This document shows positions 33,056-45,599 of a stretch of 64,000 nucleotides of DNA, piece after piece. Numbering within the stretch: position 1 is the first letter of the stretch; each line of letters begins with the position of its first letter. The DNA comes from Erodium maritimum (taxonomy: Eukaryota > Streptophyta > Magnoliopsida > Geraniales > Geraniaceae): positions 30,734,956 through 30,798,955 of the forward strand of contig OY997594.1 in NCBI GenBank assembly GCA_963921825.1, given 5' to 3'. The translations under genes and the position numbers were made by a program. The notes beneath the pieces are model-generated. The model saw nothing but the letters and a program-made list of their open reading frames with translations, had not been told where the DNA came from and ran no database searches.

Positions 33056-35656
33056 TGTCACACCCCAAATCCGGTTCTTGCACGGATTCAAGGCGTGACT
33101 AGGAATAAGTGATTAAAAGACAATAACTCAACAATAAGATCCTGACAAAAGCTCCAATAAGAAACTCAAATCCACAAAATTTAGTTTAAAACGTAACTAA
33201 CCCTCCAGGGGTGTAATAATAATCCTCCACAAAATCTTTTCCAAACAGAAATAAAATAAAAGCGAAGTCTCTATGGACACCCACACCGAGAAGCTCCCGA
33301 GCCTCTACTCCTCAATCAAGCCTGTAAACACAACAATAAACTCACGGTGGTGAGCTTGCGCTCAGTAGGGAAAACACATAACAAGGTGGACCTTAATCTC
33401 AATAAAGTCAACAGCAAGTTCAACAAGATAGATCTTAACAAACACGGGTAATAGGTAAACCAGTCAATGCCGTGGCACATGAAGTCTCCACCCTCCGATC
33501 CACATATGATGTGTCCTCTCGGATTTTCCCTCAAATCCAGAGGAGACGCATAACATTGAGGCGACCGGAAACAACCCTTCGGGGCGCTTATCATCGGGAT
33601 TCTCAGAAACATCTCCAAAGGATTTTATGTCCTCGGGAACCAAGGTATTACTCCCATAGGGAGCATACACTTGGGCAATTCAATAATGATCAGTTAATAA
33701 TTGAATAACGCACTCAAACTGAAAACACGAAACAATCCAATCCCAACAACCACCAATTCATTGCCACACATAGCTCACACATCACCAATTCACCACAACA
33801 CACAGTACACGAATCACATAATCATAGCACACCAATCACACAATCACAACTTACCGTTCACTTACCAGGCTCGAACCAACGAGGCATCGATCACCTGATT
33901 GCACCGCTCGGTACAACCAATCATACTCGATGCTCCAAGTAACCATTTAAGGACAACAAGCAATCATTCAAATACATTCAACGGTCAAGTACGAGTTTAA
34001 TCAACCAATCATATAAACCTTCAATCGAGTATTCACACATGCAATTCAACTAGTTCCGTTAGACTCTTTAGCCTATCCACTAAACAACCAACAACCAAGC
34101 ATGTGATCCTAACACGCAACTAATCCGAGGGCTTTGCCAAGGCCACTCTACCAGTCAAAAAATTCCCAAGTATTGAAAGCGAGTTACACTAGTGATTGGC
34201 ATCCTAATCATTCACCACTAGACACTTCCGGTTATTAGTAATAGAAAGACGATTATTCTAGTTATTCGCATCCTATAGGCATTTCTAGGACCTTTCCAAT
34301 TTTATTAGCCTAACATGCATACTAAGCATCGTAAACGAGGGGTTAAGGCTTTCCCTACCTCGAGGTCTTCCTCTCAACACTTTGATGAAAGTCCGGTGGT
34401 CACCACTCCGTTCTTCACTCGGGTACCGGCGTGATCTTTGCTCCTCTAGCTCGATCCCCAAGGTCTTGGACACAAAGAAACGTTAAATTAGACTCCACTT
34501 AAACAGCAAGTAAGACCCCCAAAGCCCCTCTAAAGTTCAGCTCAAAACCAAGATCAACCAAGGTGAAAAACCCTCAAAGAAACCCCCACCCTGGTCTGCC
34601 ACGGACCTGGTCACGGATCCGTGAGGCCAACCATCACGGTTACCATCACGGAGCCGTGACGAGTGCCGTCACGGACTCCCTCACGGAGCCGTGACGTCGC
34701 CCGTCACGGGATCCGTCACGGATCCGTGGCGCACCAGGGCAGTTTCGCCCTTCTTCAACCTCCAGCTCCTTTTCTCCGAAAAACCACCTTCAAACCCCAA
34801 ATTTTAAACCTTCCAACTCCCAAAACAGTCCAAATCCTTCAATACTCCTGTACCCATGGTAGGAATCAACACACAAACAAGTTTCTAATGATTCATCAAA
34901 TCAAACCCAACTCAAAAGCTCCAACAAACCAAGGATTTCTCACCAAAAACCCAACAAAGCTTCTCATCAACAACATCTCCCACCATTTCTACTCAAACCC
35001 AACAACATCTAGCAATTTCACCCAAAACCCATGAAAAGAGATGAAGAGAAATGAGGATTAGAGAGTTCCATTACTTCTAGAAGATTGAGATGAAGAAGAT
35101 GGTGAGGATTTGGAGAAGGGTTGGCTAAATGAAGGCTTCAAGTGGCCTCTTCTTCCTTGATTCTCCTTCAAAGCTCCATGGGAGCTCCTCTCTCTTGCTC
35201 CTACTCCAATTTTCGGCTACACCAAGTAAAATGGGTTGGTTTTGCTTTTCCAAACTCATATAATACCTAGGTGTGTCAAATGACTAAAATCCCTTGAGCT
35301 AGAATCCCTTGTAGAAGCTTTTGGGAGGGTAAAAGGGTCTAAGACTACTCCCTTTTCTCCCTTTCAACCAAAAAGGGACAAGTGTCCAAATAGGTTATTT
35401 ACTTTTCCAAAATAATTTCCAGCACAGTAAAATAATGCTTTTAGTCGATAAAAAGTCTCGATTTGACCAAAATTGACTTTCTCCAACATTATACTCAAAC
35501 GCAAGGAATTTCTCCCCTTAAGCCAACCGTGATGATGGCTAAGTCGTTTGGGTTCCGGAAAAGTCCCGAGTGACTTCTTGAGTCATCGGTTGACTTTCCG
35601 GTAGCAAGTCAAACTTGCTTGGAAAGCCGCCGGTTCGACCGGGATCGGGTCTTACA
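33056..35656 (-). mobile_element. 5' LTR of G2
   Basis: This copy has the same length as the 3' LTR (2601 bp), with the constant offset of 8341 bp between equivalent positions, so there are no net indels. The hairpin copy is at 33351-33364. A candidate TATA motif on the minus strand lies at 35257-35266, about 395 bp from the LTR 5' end. The right flank TCCTT (35657-35661) is the second target duplicate, after which Copia LTR sequence resumes. Confidence 0.95.
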
Positions 35657-35661
35657 TCCTT

Positions 35662-36331
35662 ATTATTCTTAATCACTGTTCCTTGATATGTGAGATGACT
35701 GAATATATGATACCCAGTATCATGTGCATGGCCATGCTATTCTTTCAGTCACTCTCGATCAAGCGACCGAGAACCAATATCTTTCCCATACCTCAACATG
35801 AGGGATAAATCACTTAGCCGTCTTTCGTGTCACTCATGTAGCCCGTCCCCAAGCCAATCCTGGCCGTTATGGAAGCCCTGTTACGGACAACGTCAGGCTC
35901 AGGTCAAACTCAGTTGTTGACTACATAGCGATCACAAAGACTCCTTGGTCAAAGGATACATGACAAGCTACGACACAGAATATGTTCATGACTTAATCTA
36001 TGGCACATATTCAGGGCGGGTCGATCAGTATCATGTCCCACATGATATCTATGACCAGACTCCGGAATCCCATTCCAATGACTAACAGATAGTAAGCCAT
36101 AAAGAGCCATTTTTCATACTAGTCGCCTCTAGTGAAGCTTTGTTGACTAGGGACCCATCGAGTGTGATCTATCTCGATCTATGGTTCTATTCGCATTGTG
36201 GGCATAGATCAGAGCACACATCGATATAGTACTCCAACACATTAGTAATATAAAGCCGCTTTAATTTTATTGCTAAGGATGATATATACATTTGGACATT
36301 TAGGATTGATCTACGGGCACTAAGACTAACA
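35662..36331 (-). mobile_element. Copia LTR remnant, right part (after G2)
   Basis: It continues the LTR broken at 24714 and ends CACTAAGACTAACA at 36331. The two pieces total 1688 bp, matching the 1686- and 1692-bp copies elsewhere in the window. The element's left side is truncated near 23561, so no TSD can be matched. Confidence 0.92.
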
Positions 36332-36857
36332 TCTCGTGATCATGATCTCTTGGTTGTAGATACTTGTGGTGTCTGATACACATAGTGATCTCTTAGTGGA
36401 GATCGTCTCGAGGCACTTGAGGGTATAACGGGCATCCAGAGAGAACGCCAGGAAAAAAAGATACAATAGGTCGGGGTAATCGCGACCCTAGTAGGGCGAG
36501 ATGTGTGTCCCCACAAATACCATGTTGCTCGATGTCTCACTCAATGTCCTTAACGAAGGTACTTCGTAGACCTCGCTGCTATAACATCATATGCAGTCGG
36601 TTCTTCTGCTAAATGGGGGGTGCACCCAAGCCCTTCCTCTTTTGAGCGGGGAGGGGTGTGGCCATCCTGGCATCGAAGAGGAAGAATTTATCCGTCCTCC
36701 CAAGAGTTTCCAAAGGCTCGAAATAGAAACTTGGCTCACTGAGGCCTGCAAATTTCTAGAGCCGAAGATGGGCTTTCTTGGTTGGGTAGTAGATTCTATC
36801 TTGCACCAGCCTCACTTGGTCCTATTCCAAACAATTTATGGTTGGGGGGTTGTACCT
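36332..36857. other. Unresolved stretch
   Basis: No LTR end or known motif is seen. A 96-codon open frame at 36591-36881 on the plus strand has no recognisable domain, and its C-terminal part runs into CACTA subterminal repeats. Confidence 0.35.
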
Positions 36858-37400
36858 ACACTACTGTTGATAAGTATTTAGTAGACAGATCTTATCCGTT
36901 TCCTAGGTATACCTATCCGTTGGCCAATATCTTGCTTGACGGATCTATCCGTCGGCCAAAATCTGTCAGCTTGGTCCCGTTGGCAACGATATCTACCAAC
37001 GAACCATTATATCCGTCGGTAGGCTCTCAACTTTAGCCATGAATGGGATCCGTTGCTAGGGATGTTAGCCTGCCTAACGAATGATATATGCTAATGAAGT
37101 ATTACACCTTACCAACGGTTGAAATCCGTTGGAAAAGTATTACACCTTACCCACGGATGGAATCTATTGTTAAAGCACTACACCTGACCCACAGATTGAA
37201 TCGGTTAATAAAGTATCACACCTTACCCAGGGATAGTATCCGTTGGTAGAGTACTAGACCTTACCCACAGATGGTATCCGTTGGTGAAGTAACCAACCTT
37301 ACCCATGGATGTTATCCGTTGGCGAAGAAGTACTCCTCACCTACGAAAGATATCCGTTGGTGAAGAATTTATAGGGTTAGTTTTCCCAACAAATTCTATG
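36858..37400. repeat. Subterminal repeats of a CACTA (En/Spm) element
   Basis: About ten units of roughly 40 bp contain ATCCGTTGG or CCGTCGG with an inverted partner (CCAACGG, CCCACGGAT), e.g. CACCTTACCCACGGATGG followed by ATCTATTG. Such direct and inverted subterminal motifs are typical of CACTA elements, where they bind the element's TnpA-type protein. A possible terminus CACTACTGTTG starts at 36858, but the opposite end was not found. Confidence 0.65.
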
Positions 37401-37679
37401 CATCGGGCAAGTTTAGTCTAGAACCAAAAAATAAACATTTTGAAAATGTTGCACCCAAACGTGCACTGTACCCTATATGGGGGTTGTACATATGATAACA
37501 ATTCACAAAATGCAAAGTGACAGAAAATATTTCAACACAACACAAGTCAGTATATTATTAGTTTTAAAGTAGTCAACGACAAATATAAAAAGTTACAATA
37601 CTAAACAGTTAATATACACAACCAAATAAATAGTGTTTGGATAAAAACAGTGAGGAACGACGTTACTACTAGGGGCTTA

Positions 37680-39389
37680 AGACGGGTTGGCTGATGAAGG
37701 GACGACAGTTTGCTGGGAGGTTACCAGGTTCTAAACATCTCTTGAAACTTGGCTTGTTGTCTTGCTTACACAACAAGCCTTTCCTCCAGCTCTTTGTCTT
37801 GGTCCTTCATTAATCTGCGTTGCTCCTCTAGTTGTTGCGCGGACATAGGAGTCTTCAACTCTTCTATCTCCTCAGAGGAGCTTACATACCTTGCACTAGA
37901 GCAACCACCACCTTCCATATCCCTCTTCGTTGGGAGCTTCACCGTCTTTTGAGACCGGAGTGCAATATGCCCTTTTGTTTTTTACACGAGATTTGTTGGA
38001 TGAGGGGGAGCTCTTCCTCCAAACTCATCGGCTTGGGGACAGTAAGGGATCGATCCTCGCACTCGGTCACCTGTGACTCCGATAGCCTCTCTCGGGTCGC
38101 CTCCACAATTGATTTGGCATGTACCCGGGATACATAACATGAATTTTTAATGAGACTCGAAAAAAAAATAATAGAGTAACCCCACAGTTGTATTCACATA
38201 ACTACAAATGTAGTAAAACTTAATGAAAGAAATATACACCACTCGTTCTTTGTTTCATTCATTGAAGTCATTTTTCTTGTGGTAAGCCTCGACGTAGGTG
38301 TCACAATATGAAAGTAGGGAGGATCGCGCAAGGAAAAATTTGGCCCAGTGCTCGAGTGTCATATTACCCCCGTGGTGATAGAGAGGGTTCTTTTTCCGAG
38401 ATGCCTTTCCACCGTTGCTCAATTTCTACAATATATGAAAAACGTTAATTGCAAGAACAAGAATGTTAAAAAAAACACTATGAAAATGCGTACGAGATTT
38501 CTTCCTATGAATTCATCCGATTAGAAGTGTTGGCAAAGACATAGGAACTGGTTCTCACAACGAAGGAACTCGAGCAACGTGGGTACCTCGAGATTCGGGT
38601 TCTCGGAGGTTGCAGGCTTTAACTCTCACTTGTCCATCCATATATTGATGTCATGCTTCCAATCTATGAAACGGTTTGAGGCCGTTTCCATGATAAAATC
38701 TAGAAGCATGCAGTGGTATTTCCCGCCCGTGAACTTATACATACACTATGTAAAGGAACACATTAGTAATTATATATGAACCCTAAATAAATACCCTAAT
38801 GAGAACAAAAAATTAATGTACTTACGCTTAATTGAAAAAACAAAAACTCCTTATTGCTTTCATCTAAACTTGCATAAGTTGGCTTGTTCATTGGGATGCA
38901 TGTATGAATTAAGGCACCAATAGCGCGCACGACATCTTTGCGGGACAGAGTACCTGTGAGGCCTTTCCCGTTTGGCCCCAATAAAAAAAATTCACTTACC
39001 CCCATGTACTTCAATCGACGATGGAGTTTTTTGTTTATCATTGATCCTCGTTTCCCGGTTTTCACCTTCTTAGGTTGAGATTCCCCTCCATCCAACATGG
39101 CAGCCACATCTTCATCTTCCTCCACATGCTCAGGAAAACGGATGCTGAAGGCATCGGGACAGTTGTTGGTTGTGGAGGATGCCTCACCAATGCTAGCAGC
39201 ATGGCTTTCACACTCTCGTAATAGTCTAAATGGTGGTGCGCAAGTTGCTGTAGATTGTGAAGAGGCGACTGTTGTGCCACACGATTCTGTTTTTTGCTGA
39301 GGCGGGGGCGACCAATAAATGAAGTCTTGAATAGAAGCAGATACTGACAGAGGGTGGACTCTGTTGAGGATGCCTTGTAAAATCTCCAT
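37680..39389 (-). pseudogene. CACTA-type (Ptta/En/Spm family) transposase-like pseudogene
   Basis: The first exon at 39389-38826 encodes 188 codons, including RGSMINKKLHRRLKYMG and RAIGALIHTCIPMNK. A GTAAGT donor (38825) and a CATAG acceptor (38746) define an 80-bp candidate intron. The next part reads KFTGGKYHCMLLDFIMETAS and WKHDINIWMDK, then hits a stop. Downstream fragments on the same strand read PLYHHGGNMTLEHW (near 38380) and, at 37950-37790, a coiled-coil-like SSSEEIEELKTPMSAQQLEE. This order and style match the plant transposase family PF03004. Adjacent CACTA subterminal repeats support it. Stops and uncertain exons make it non-functional, or only partly resolved. Confidence 0.6.
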
Positions 39390-39785
39390 TAGAATGAAGG
39401 TCCTAGAATCTTAGGATCGAAGTGAAGAGAAGATTGACTACAAGATCTAACCAATTTATATTAAGTTTAAACGATTAGTTATTTGATATACAAGTGATCA
39501 AGGTTAAGAATTATATACAAAATTTTAGTTTCTCGATGCGTTTTCAAACCTATTATCAAACAGAAATAATTCTAATTAATGAAATCACATTTTTGGGGTG
39601 TGTATAGATATTTTACAGACGTGACATCGAGGTATTGGGTGATAAACATCTCTAATGTCCTAATGAAGAGGATATTCACCTCTCGTTGCAAATAGGCAAG
39701 TGTCGACGCTTCCTCGACATGTTAGGAAGGATCGACTAGATGCGTCGGCGATAGAAAAATTATCCGGTGGCATGGAAAAGGCAGT

Positions 39786-40487
39786 ATAAAAGTTGTGATT
39801 ATGACATGTCAATGCTCATTGTCAAAACGATCTCATGTCACATATGGATACAACATGCCTATTTGGTGTGACCAACCCTAACAATGCCATCAACGTTCTA
39901 AATAAAACAGGTGCCATTATTCGTAGACATTTTGCAAGGCCATCAACCTCCCATAAACTACACAATAAATAATACACATAGTGCAATTTGTGTTATTATT
40001 GGGATGATTGTATTTACCTACCTTGGGTTGTATTTGTGAAAACAATATATGTACCACTGTCGGACAAGAACACATTAGTTTTGTCAATACCAAAAGAGAG
40101 AAAGGAAGGTTGTAAAATGAGCACTAAGAGTTCTCCATACTCATTGACACATTCTTACCCAAATATATTGATTTTGGATAGGGCAACCCTCAATGATATC
40201 ATGTGTGCTTGCATGATTTTACATAACATGATAGTTGAGAATGAACGACTTGCATATGGATGCTATCACCTGGTCGCAGATAATGAATATTGCTCACCCA
40301 CCACACTGAGATAACGATTTTTCCTAGTTTTGTCAACATGATAGTTTTAGACGTGATACTCGACTGTAATGACCAAATCCAAAATTTAGTGAACCACCGT
40401 AAGCTCCAAAAAGATCTTATGAACATATATGGTAGTTATATAGATGATAGTTTTAAAAAATTATGTAGTTTCCGACTACTATGAATA
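39786..40487 (+). pseudogene. PIF/Harbinger-type transposase pseudogene, C-terminal part
   Basis: Around 39840-39905 the reading FGVTNPNNAINVLN matches the Harbinger segment FFGxPGSxNDINVL. At 40120-40235 it reads SPYSLTHSYPNI and LNDIMCACMILHNMIVENER, matching the ending L-x-x-IMxACIILHNMIIEDER. Further on come NHRKLQKDLMNIYGSYIDD (40395-40450) and a stop, matching the usual QLQxDLIEHxW tail. Frameshifts separate the pieces and the central catalytic part is shortened. It is not the missing half of the relic at 6750-9816 as far as position shows, but may be a second copy of the same superfamily. Confidence 0.78.
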
Positions 40488-41283
40488 AAATGTATTCATT
40501 TATCATGTTTCATAAATACAGTTTCCATCTAGTGAATATATAAAAATAATTTTTTAATATCAGATTGGCAATCAAATAAACGAGCATTGTATTGAAATTT
40601 GAAATAAGCTGATAATTTAGATGATTAAGATGAAGATTTAAGTTTTTCTTAACTCAAATATATTGATGATTTGAAATAACATAACGATTGCACAACGAAT
40701 ACTCTTATAAATTACCGCCCCCTTTATTCTGATATATTTTTTGTAAGGTATTATTGTTAATTTTTTTAGTAGAATGTGAGGCAATATATTAAGTAATAAA
40801 AAAAAAGTCCAACCCGAAGTGGACACAACTAAATAATGAAAAATGAAACACTAAATAAAAGGTCCTAACATCGTGGGACCAGGATGAATAACAATATGCC
40901 CAGGTAATCGAATCGCTCTATAAAGGCGTTCGGGAGCTAATATTTTGGTAGCGCACGAAGAAACCAATACAATAGAACTAAACTAGGACCTAGGGTAGAG
41001 CTGACCCATTTCCGGGGTAGTACTATGGCAGACTGAGAACTCTCTCGGTTTACCAACGTGCGTCGTCCTCCCTGAAATGGTAGAGTATGGCTCTAGAAAC
41101 GCGAGAGTGCTGGTCTACGAGATGGTAGGAGAGTACCATATCAAGACTTGGTGGAACCACTGCCACCTTACGTCCATTGGAGCGGGGTTGTTTGCCCACC
41201 CCCTAGTGGACCACTAACTCCTCATTGAGCGATCTGAGGGTGTTTAACTCCCCCGCCGTTGTACGGTGTGCCCCAGTGATGAT
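40488..41283. other. Unannotated intergenic stretch
   Basis: AT-rich to 40860, then mixed composition. No coding frame, terminal repeat or LTR edge could be supported. Confidence 0.4.
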
Positions 41284-42910
41284 TGTAAATGTGTCCTACT
41301 TAATTTGACCATTTCTCCATGTTTTTACCTTGTTTGTGCCTCGTTTTTATATTTTTAGCGTTTTTCTAATAACTGTGCAAAACCTCGTTCTTAGACGATA
41401 TTTTCAAGTGTTCTAAAAATATTCATGACTAGTCTTGTTTTATAGGCCGCAAGAAAAGAGGAATATTAGTGCAAAAACGAGGCCGATTGAAGGTAAAAAA
41501 TGATAAATACTAGAGTAGGCTATGTCCAATGTGCCGCAGCGCATGCTTACTCTGTGCGTCCCCGAGTCACGTCCAAAAACCGAGCCTACCCTACGCTCGT
41601 TGACCAGATCCGCCAGCCCATCTATGCGGTTGCACCGCGTTCCCCTGCGCGCGCCTGCACCCAATCACCCCTTCCAGCTCGCATCTAGCTCGCGTTTCCT
41701 CCTTCTCGTGTGCGTTGCGACACTTAGAAATCAGATATTTTTTTGATTATATATAGGCGTAAGATGCATTTTCCAAAACAGATTTTTATTCACAAAAATT
41801 AATTTTCAGCTCTTTTTCATTTTTTTTCCTCTTGTGTGTTTCAAGCCGGCCGAACGATTTGGAATTTTCCATAATTGTTATGTGCGCTATGTAGATTGAT
41901 GGTTGACGTGATCCATGATTCTACATAGTGTGAAACGAGATTTCACTTTTACAAAATTTACTTACGCTTGTTTATTACTATAATATTGTGATTCGATGTT
42001 TTATGTAGTTCTACTTGATTACCGAAATCATATTGATCGGTGGTGCTTGGTTTTCAAGAAGTGATTCTTACTCATGCTTGTGTATTACCAGAGTTTCTGA
42101 TTCATTGCTCTATTTAGTTCTCATTGATGATCGATTCATTCGCTCGTTAGGAAGATTGAACTAGGCGTATCTAAGTAGATTCGACAATTTATTTAGAGTC
42201 AACTCATGATTGTGCATTACCAGAGTATTATGATTCAATACTCTATTTAGTTCTACTTTTTTCGGTGTTCATATTTATTGATAAAATTCGGGAATTAGGA
42301 AGTGAACTAAGCGTAATTGGATAGATTCGTCGAGTGGTGTAGTTATATCTACTTGTGGTAGTTGGTAACGAGAATGACACACATTCGTTGTTGTCTTTTC
42401 TTGTTCAAGGATTGATCGAGCTCTTCTCATGATCATAAAACTACACCCTTTTATTATTGTTTCCCGTTAATTGGTGGTTCGCATATCAGTCCGGGCAATG
42501 GTCTTGTGCCCTCTCCCCGTGACTAGTATGTGGTTGATTTCTTGATACCCCATAGTGTTCTAAGACCATAAGGAGAGCATTATTGTTTTTACCCATCGTT
42601 AACCAAACCATGCATTAATTGGAAATCGTGTTTACTTGTACCCATAGCCGACTCTTTTTGTGAATCAAATGCTATGTGTCTTAGGTGGTAGTGTGTAGAT
42701 AGATTTCATTATTTTCTAGACTTAAAACCACTTTTAATTTTTTCCCTTTTATATTCGCTTTTGGGGATGTGGAAGTGACAACCCACGTCCCCAGGTTTTA
42801 GCAAAATACTAGTGATACCTCTACTCCTTATAGGATCGACCGATACTTAACTGTTTCTATATTTCTTGATGATCGTGTCCTGATGCACGTTAAAAGAGGG
42901 ATTTGACACA
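41284..42910 (+). mobile_element. Probable Tat/Athila-like gypsy LTR remnant
   Basis: The stretch may start TGTAAATGTG and end GATTTGACA or GACACA. Near its end, CTCCTTATAGGATCGACC is the kind of phrase found close to the 3' end of plant Tat-lineage LTRs. It also holds two diverged tandem copies around GTATTACCAGAG (42080 and 42210) with CTCTATTTAGTTCT. No matching second LTR or target duplication was found, so the limits are approximate and the assignment rests on remembered family style. Confidence 0.45.
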
Positions 42911-42940
42911 TAATCATCCCCACTTATCACCCAATAATAC

Positions 42941-43799
42941 GTGATGGGCCTTCTGACTCCAGGTCATTCCCTCGGTCCAACGACTGACCACTTCAGCTCG
43001 ACTCAAAACCTGATCGGGGGCCTGGACTTGGCCCATCAAGTCTCAGGTTTGGCTGATGTGGGTCCACCCTACCCCGGCCCTGAGGCCCAATTCCTTGACC
43101 TATGTTTGTCAGCACAAATCGAGGTGGGCAAACCCTCTGTTCCATTTCCTTATCGCGCTTCCACTTACTTGGTTCCATCGGATGGGGTTGCATCGCTGGA
43201 GGTAGTTCCTCCCCGCTCTATTTCTCCGTCCCCGCAATGGAAATGTACTCCGTCTCATCGACGACCGATCCCCGTAGCCTACCTTGGAGAGTGTGAAATA
43301 GACTCCCTAGGGAGAGATGGATCGAGACTAGCTGTTCCCGTAGCAGCTCCTCTATCTAGCACATCACCCTTGCCGAAGATGATAGTCACTCCTCGGAGGC
43401 CACCACCAGTCGAAGTAGTCTTGGCTGAGGACCTCGAACTTGCACCCCCCGGATCATACCCCTGGCCAAACTCAACACGTTACTCCTCCTGAGGGCCGGC
43501 CAGACAAAAACGCCCCTGCCACTACTTGGGCTGAAAAGATCAGCCCCTCCTCCTCCGTTGGGTCCATCCCAAAAGGACCGACCACCAAAACCATTAATGG
43601 GGGCCCCTCCAATAAACCCAAAAATAGTGTACGAGGTTCTCTTCCTTCAATGTGGGACGAAATGGAGCCCATCAGTGTCATCGCGCCATCGCCTTCCACG
43701 GGAAGATCAGAGAGAAGAAAAAGAATCGCTACAAACCCCAGCCGTCAAAAGAGAGGAGAGGTTTGGACGAGAACGATTTTTCACTTAGATATGTTATAA
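42941..43799 (+). other. Unidentified open-frame block
   Basis: Two overlapping plus-strand frames (42941-43492, 183 codons; 43440-43799, 119 codons) are rich in Pro, Ser, Gly and Arg, with a basic stretch RSERRKRIATNPSRQKRG near the end. I do not recognise the product. The composition could suit the tail of a LINE or LTR-element nucleic-acid-binding protein, but no zinc knuckle or RT motif is visible. An antisense frame also stays open, which lowers confidence. Confidence 0.3.
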
Positions 43800-44798
43800 T
43801 TTGTAATTATTATATTTATTATTATTATTATTAAAACTTTCATTAAGATTTATGTTTCTTTAATTACTAACTTCAAAATTATAAAGGTATTGGATTTGAA
43901 TAAATTTATACAAAAGCTATATCTACTTAAATATGGATGTAAAATCCATATAAAGAATAGTGGAGCCATAGAGGATACATATGAAAAAAGGGACACAACA
44001 CATACAGCTACTCAAGACCATTATTGAGATTTGATGACTGCAGCTTGCGGGTAGCTGAAAATCCAAAATGATTAAAGAACTTTCTGGTTTTTCCATCTCT
44101 TTAAGGTGTCCCCTACACATGGAAACGATGTCCAAGTTACAGAGACTTGCTAAATGATTCATAGGAAAAGAGAAAGTGAAATGACAAGAAAATATGAGGA
44201 ATCCGTAGATAATAGGACTATAGGAGTGAGTGTATAAGGTGAAATTGATAATGATGATGAATTTTTGGCCATCTCATCATAATCATCATTAAAAAGAAAG
44301 GGAGGTAAGAGAACTGGAACAAAACCGTGCATGAAATGAGAGACCTTTCAATTTTGAAAGTATGCTATTTCCTCTCATGCCCTAGACATGTCTGCCTGAA
44401 ACTCTGTGCTACACTTAGTTAGTGCTCATATGGTCCTTCATTTTCAAAAAGCATTATCTTTTCACCTTTGCAACACACATTTCTAGGACCCCCTTTCCTT
44501 TTTCCCCATTTTCTTTCTACAGTGCCCTAATAAAGTCATGGGAAGTAAATTAGGTCTCATGTTCATGAACATTGATCAAGTAAGTGGTGCCTACATTCAA
44601 CTTGATTTGGTTTAGTTACACTTTTGTATAACTAAACACATAATTTGGTATGAGATGTAATATTTCTTATGTTGGAAGGAGTTGTGGATCAAGCCATGAT
44701 TCTATCTATATCTGGTGCCAAAGCATAGCCAAAACTTGAAAAAAGAAGAAGCTAATAGCTTGGCCAAGCTAGGCTTGATATGATATACAGTTGGTACC
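43800..44798. other. Unannotated AT-rich stretch
   Basis: No coding or repeat signature is seen apart from short ATT and GAT runs (43808-43835 and 44248-44300). Confidence 0.4.
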
Positions 44799-44801
44799 TT
44801 A

Positions 44802-45108
44802 GAGCATCCACAACGCACCCCACCGGTCGCTGATGGGGAGGTGCTGACGGGATGATTAAAATATAGTTTTTGAGCTTCACCGTCAATTCTAATAGTCACT
44901 ACTCTACAATGTTAGGTGGTAAAGAGTTGATTGTAAGTGTCTTTTTCTTCACAATTTTGCTCACCGCCGGTGTTGAGAAGAGGTGGTGAGCTCACCGTCG
45001 GTTCTCACCACCCACGAGCTCCCCGTCAGCTCTCCACCTGCTCCTAACCGTCGATTGCTCACCGTCAGTAGCTCCCCGCCAACTCTCCACCCGGCGTTGT
45101 GGATGCTC
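44802..45108. mobile_element. Tourist-like MITE (PIF/Harbinger group)
   Basis: A perfect 15-bp terminal inverted repeat GAGCATCCACAACGC / GCGTTGTGGATGCTC bounds 307 bp, flanked by target duplicate TTA (44799-44801 and 45109-45111). TTA duplications and GAGCATC-type termini are the pattern of Tourist-like elements moved by Harbinger transposases, relics of which are in the same window. It has no coding capacity. Confidence 0.92.
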
Positions 45109-45111
45109 TTA

Positions 45112-45599
45112 ATGGTATGGGATGACTGGCCAAGCTTGGCTGACATATGCTACTGCCAAAGAAGAGCCTTGATCATAGATCATAGTCATGTGGTCCATAC
45201 ATGAATGAAGCCATTAAATAAAGTATTTTTGTTAGAGAGCATGGAAGCAGATGGTGACAAAGGATGGCAATGTCCATAGGAAAAGGTCATTTTATGAGCC
45301 CATTAGGACCATGTGCACTTGTGCAAAAGTGTTTGGGGTTGTTGAGAGCTTGATTTGTTTGTGTTTGTAGAGTTCTGGTCCATTCCATTGGAAGGTAGCT
45401 AAATTGGTTGTGTTTAATACCTACGGTGGGGTTGACATGAGTTTTGTCCTTTACCTCTACTTCGGCCCCAATTTCCACCACCTTCCTACTCCTGTTAAAA
45501 CCTCTCATCCATCGTTCCACCAATCTAACTTTAGTTGTCACAAAAACGGAATAATCTTTTATTAGAATATCTACTATACATGATGCGGTCACATCTTAG
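45112..45599. other. Unannotated intergenic stretch
   Basis: No reliable feature. Short open frames on both strands have no motif. Confidence 0.4.

Larger units (their letters stand above)
24715..35656 (-). mobile_element. Complete non-autonomous gypsy-type retrotransposon G2
   Basis: This 10,942-bp element has two 2601-bp LTRs, a 5-bp target duplication TCCTT (24710-24714 and 35657-35661), a perfect initiator Met-tRNA primer site (33041-33052) and a polypurine tract (27316-27331). It lies inside a Copia LTR. By eye the two LTRs differ at about 23 positions and no indels, under 1 percent, so the insertion is recent. The 5.7-kb internal region is recognisably derived from gypsy sequence shared with G1 but has no gag-pol frame, so the element must have moved using proteins supplied by another element. 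Confidence 0.95.

Noticed and set aside
36858-36880. Firm CACTA terminus
   Set aside because: CACTACTG is short, and no inverted partner or 3-bp duplication was found. It is kept only as a possibility.
41284-42910. Complete LTR with target duplication
   Set aside because: The flanks ATGAT and CATAA or TAATC do not match, so limits are uncertain.
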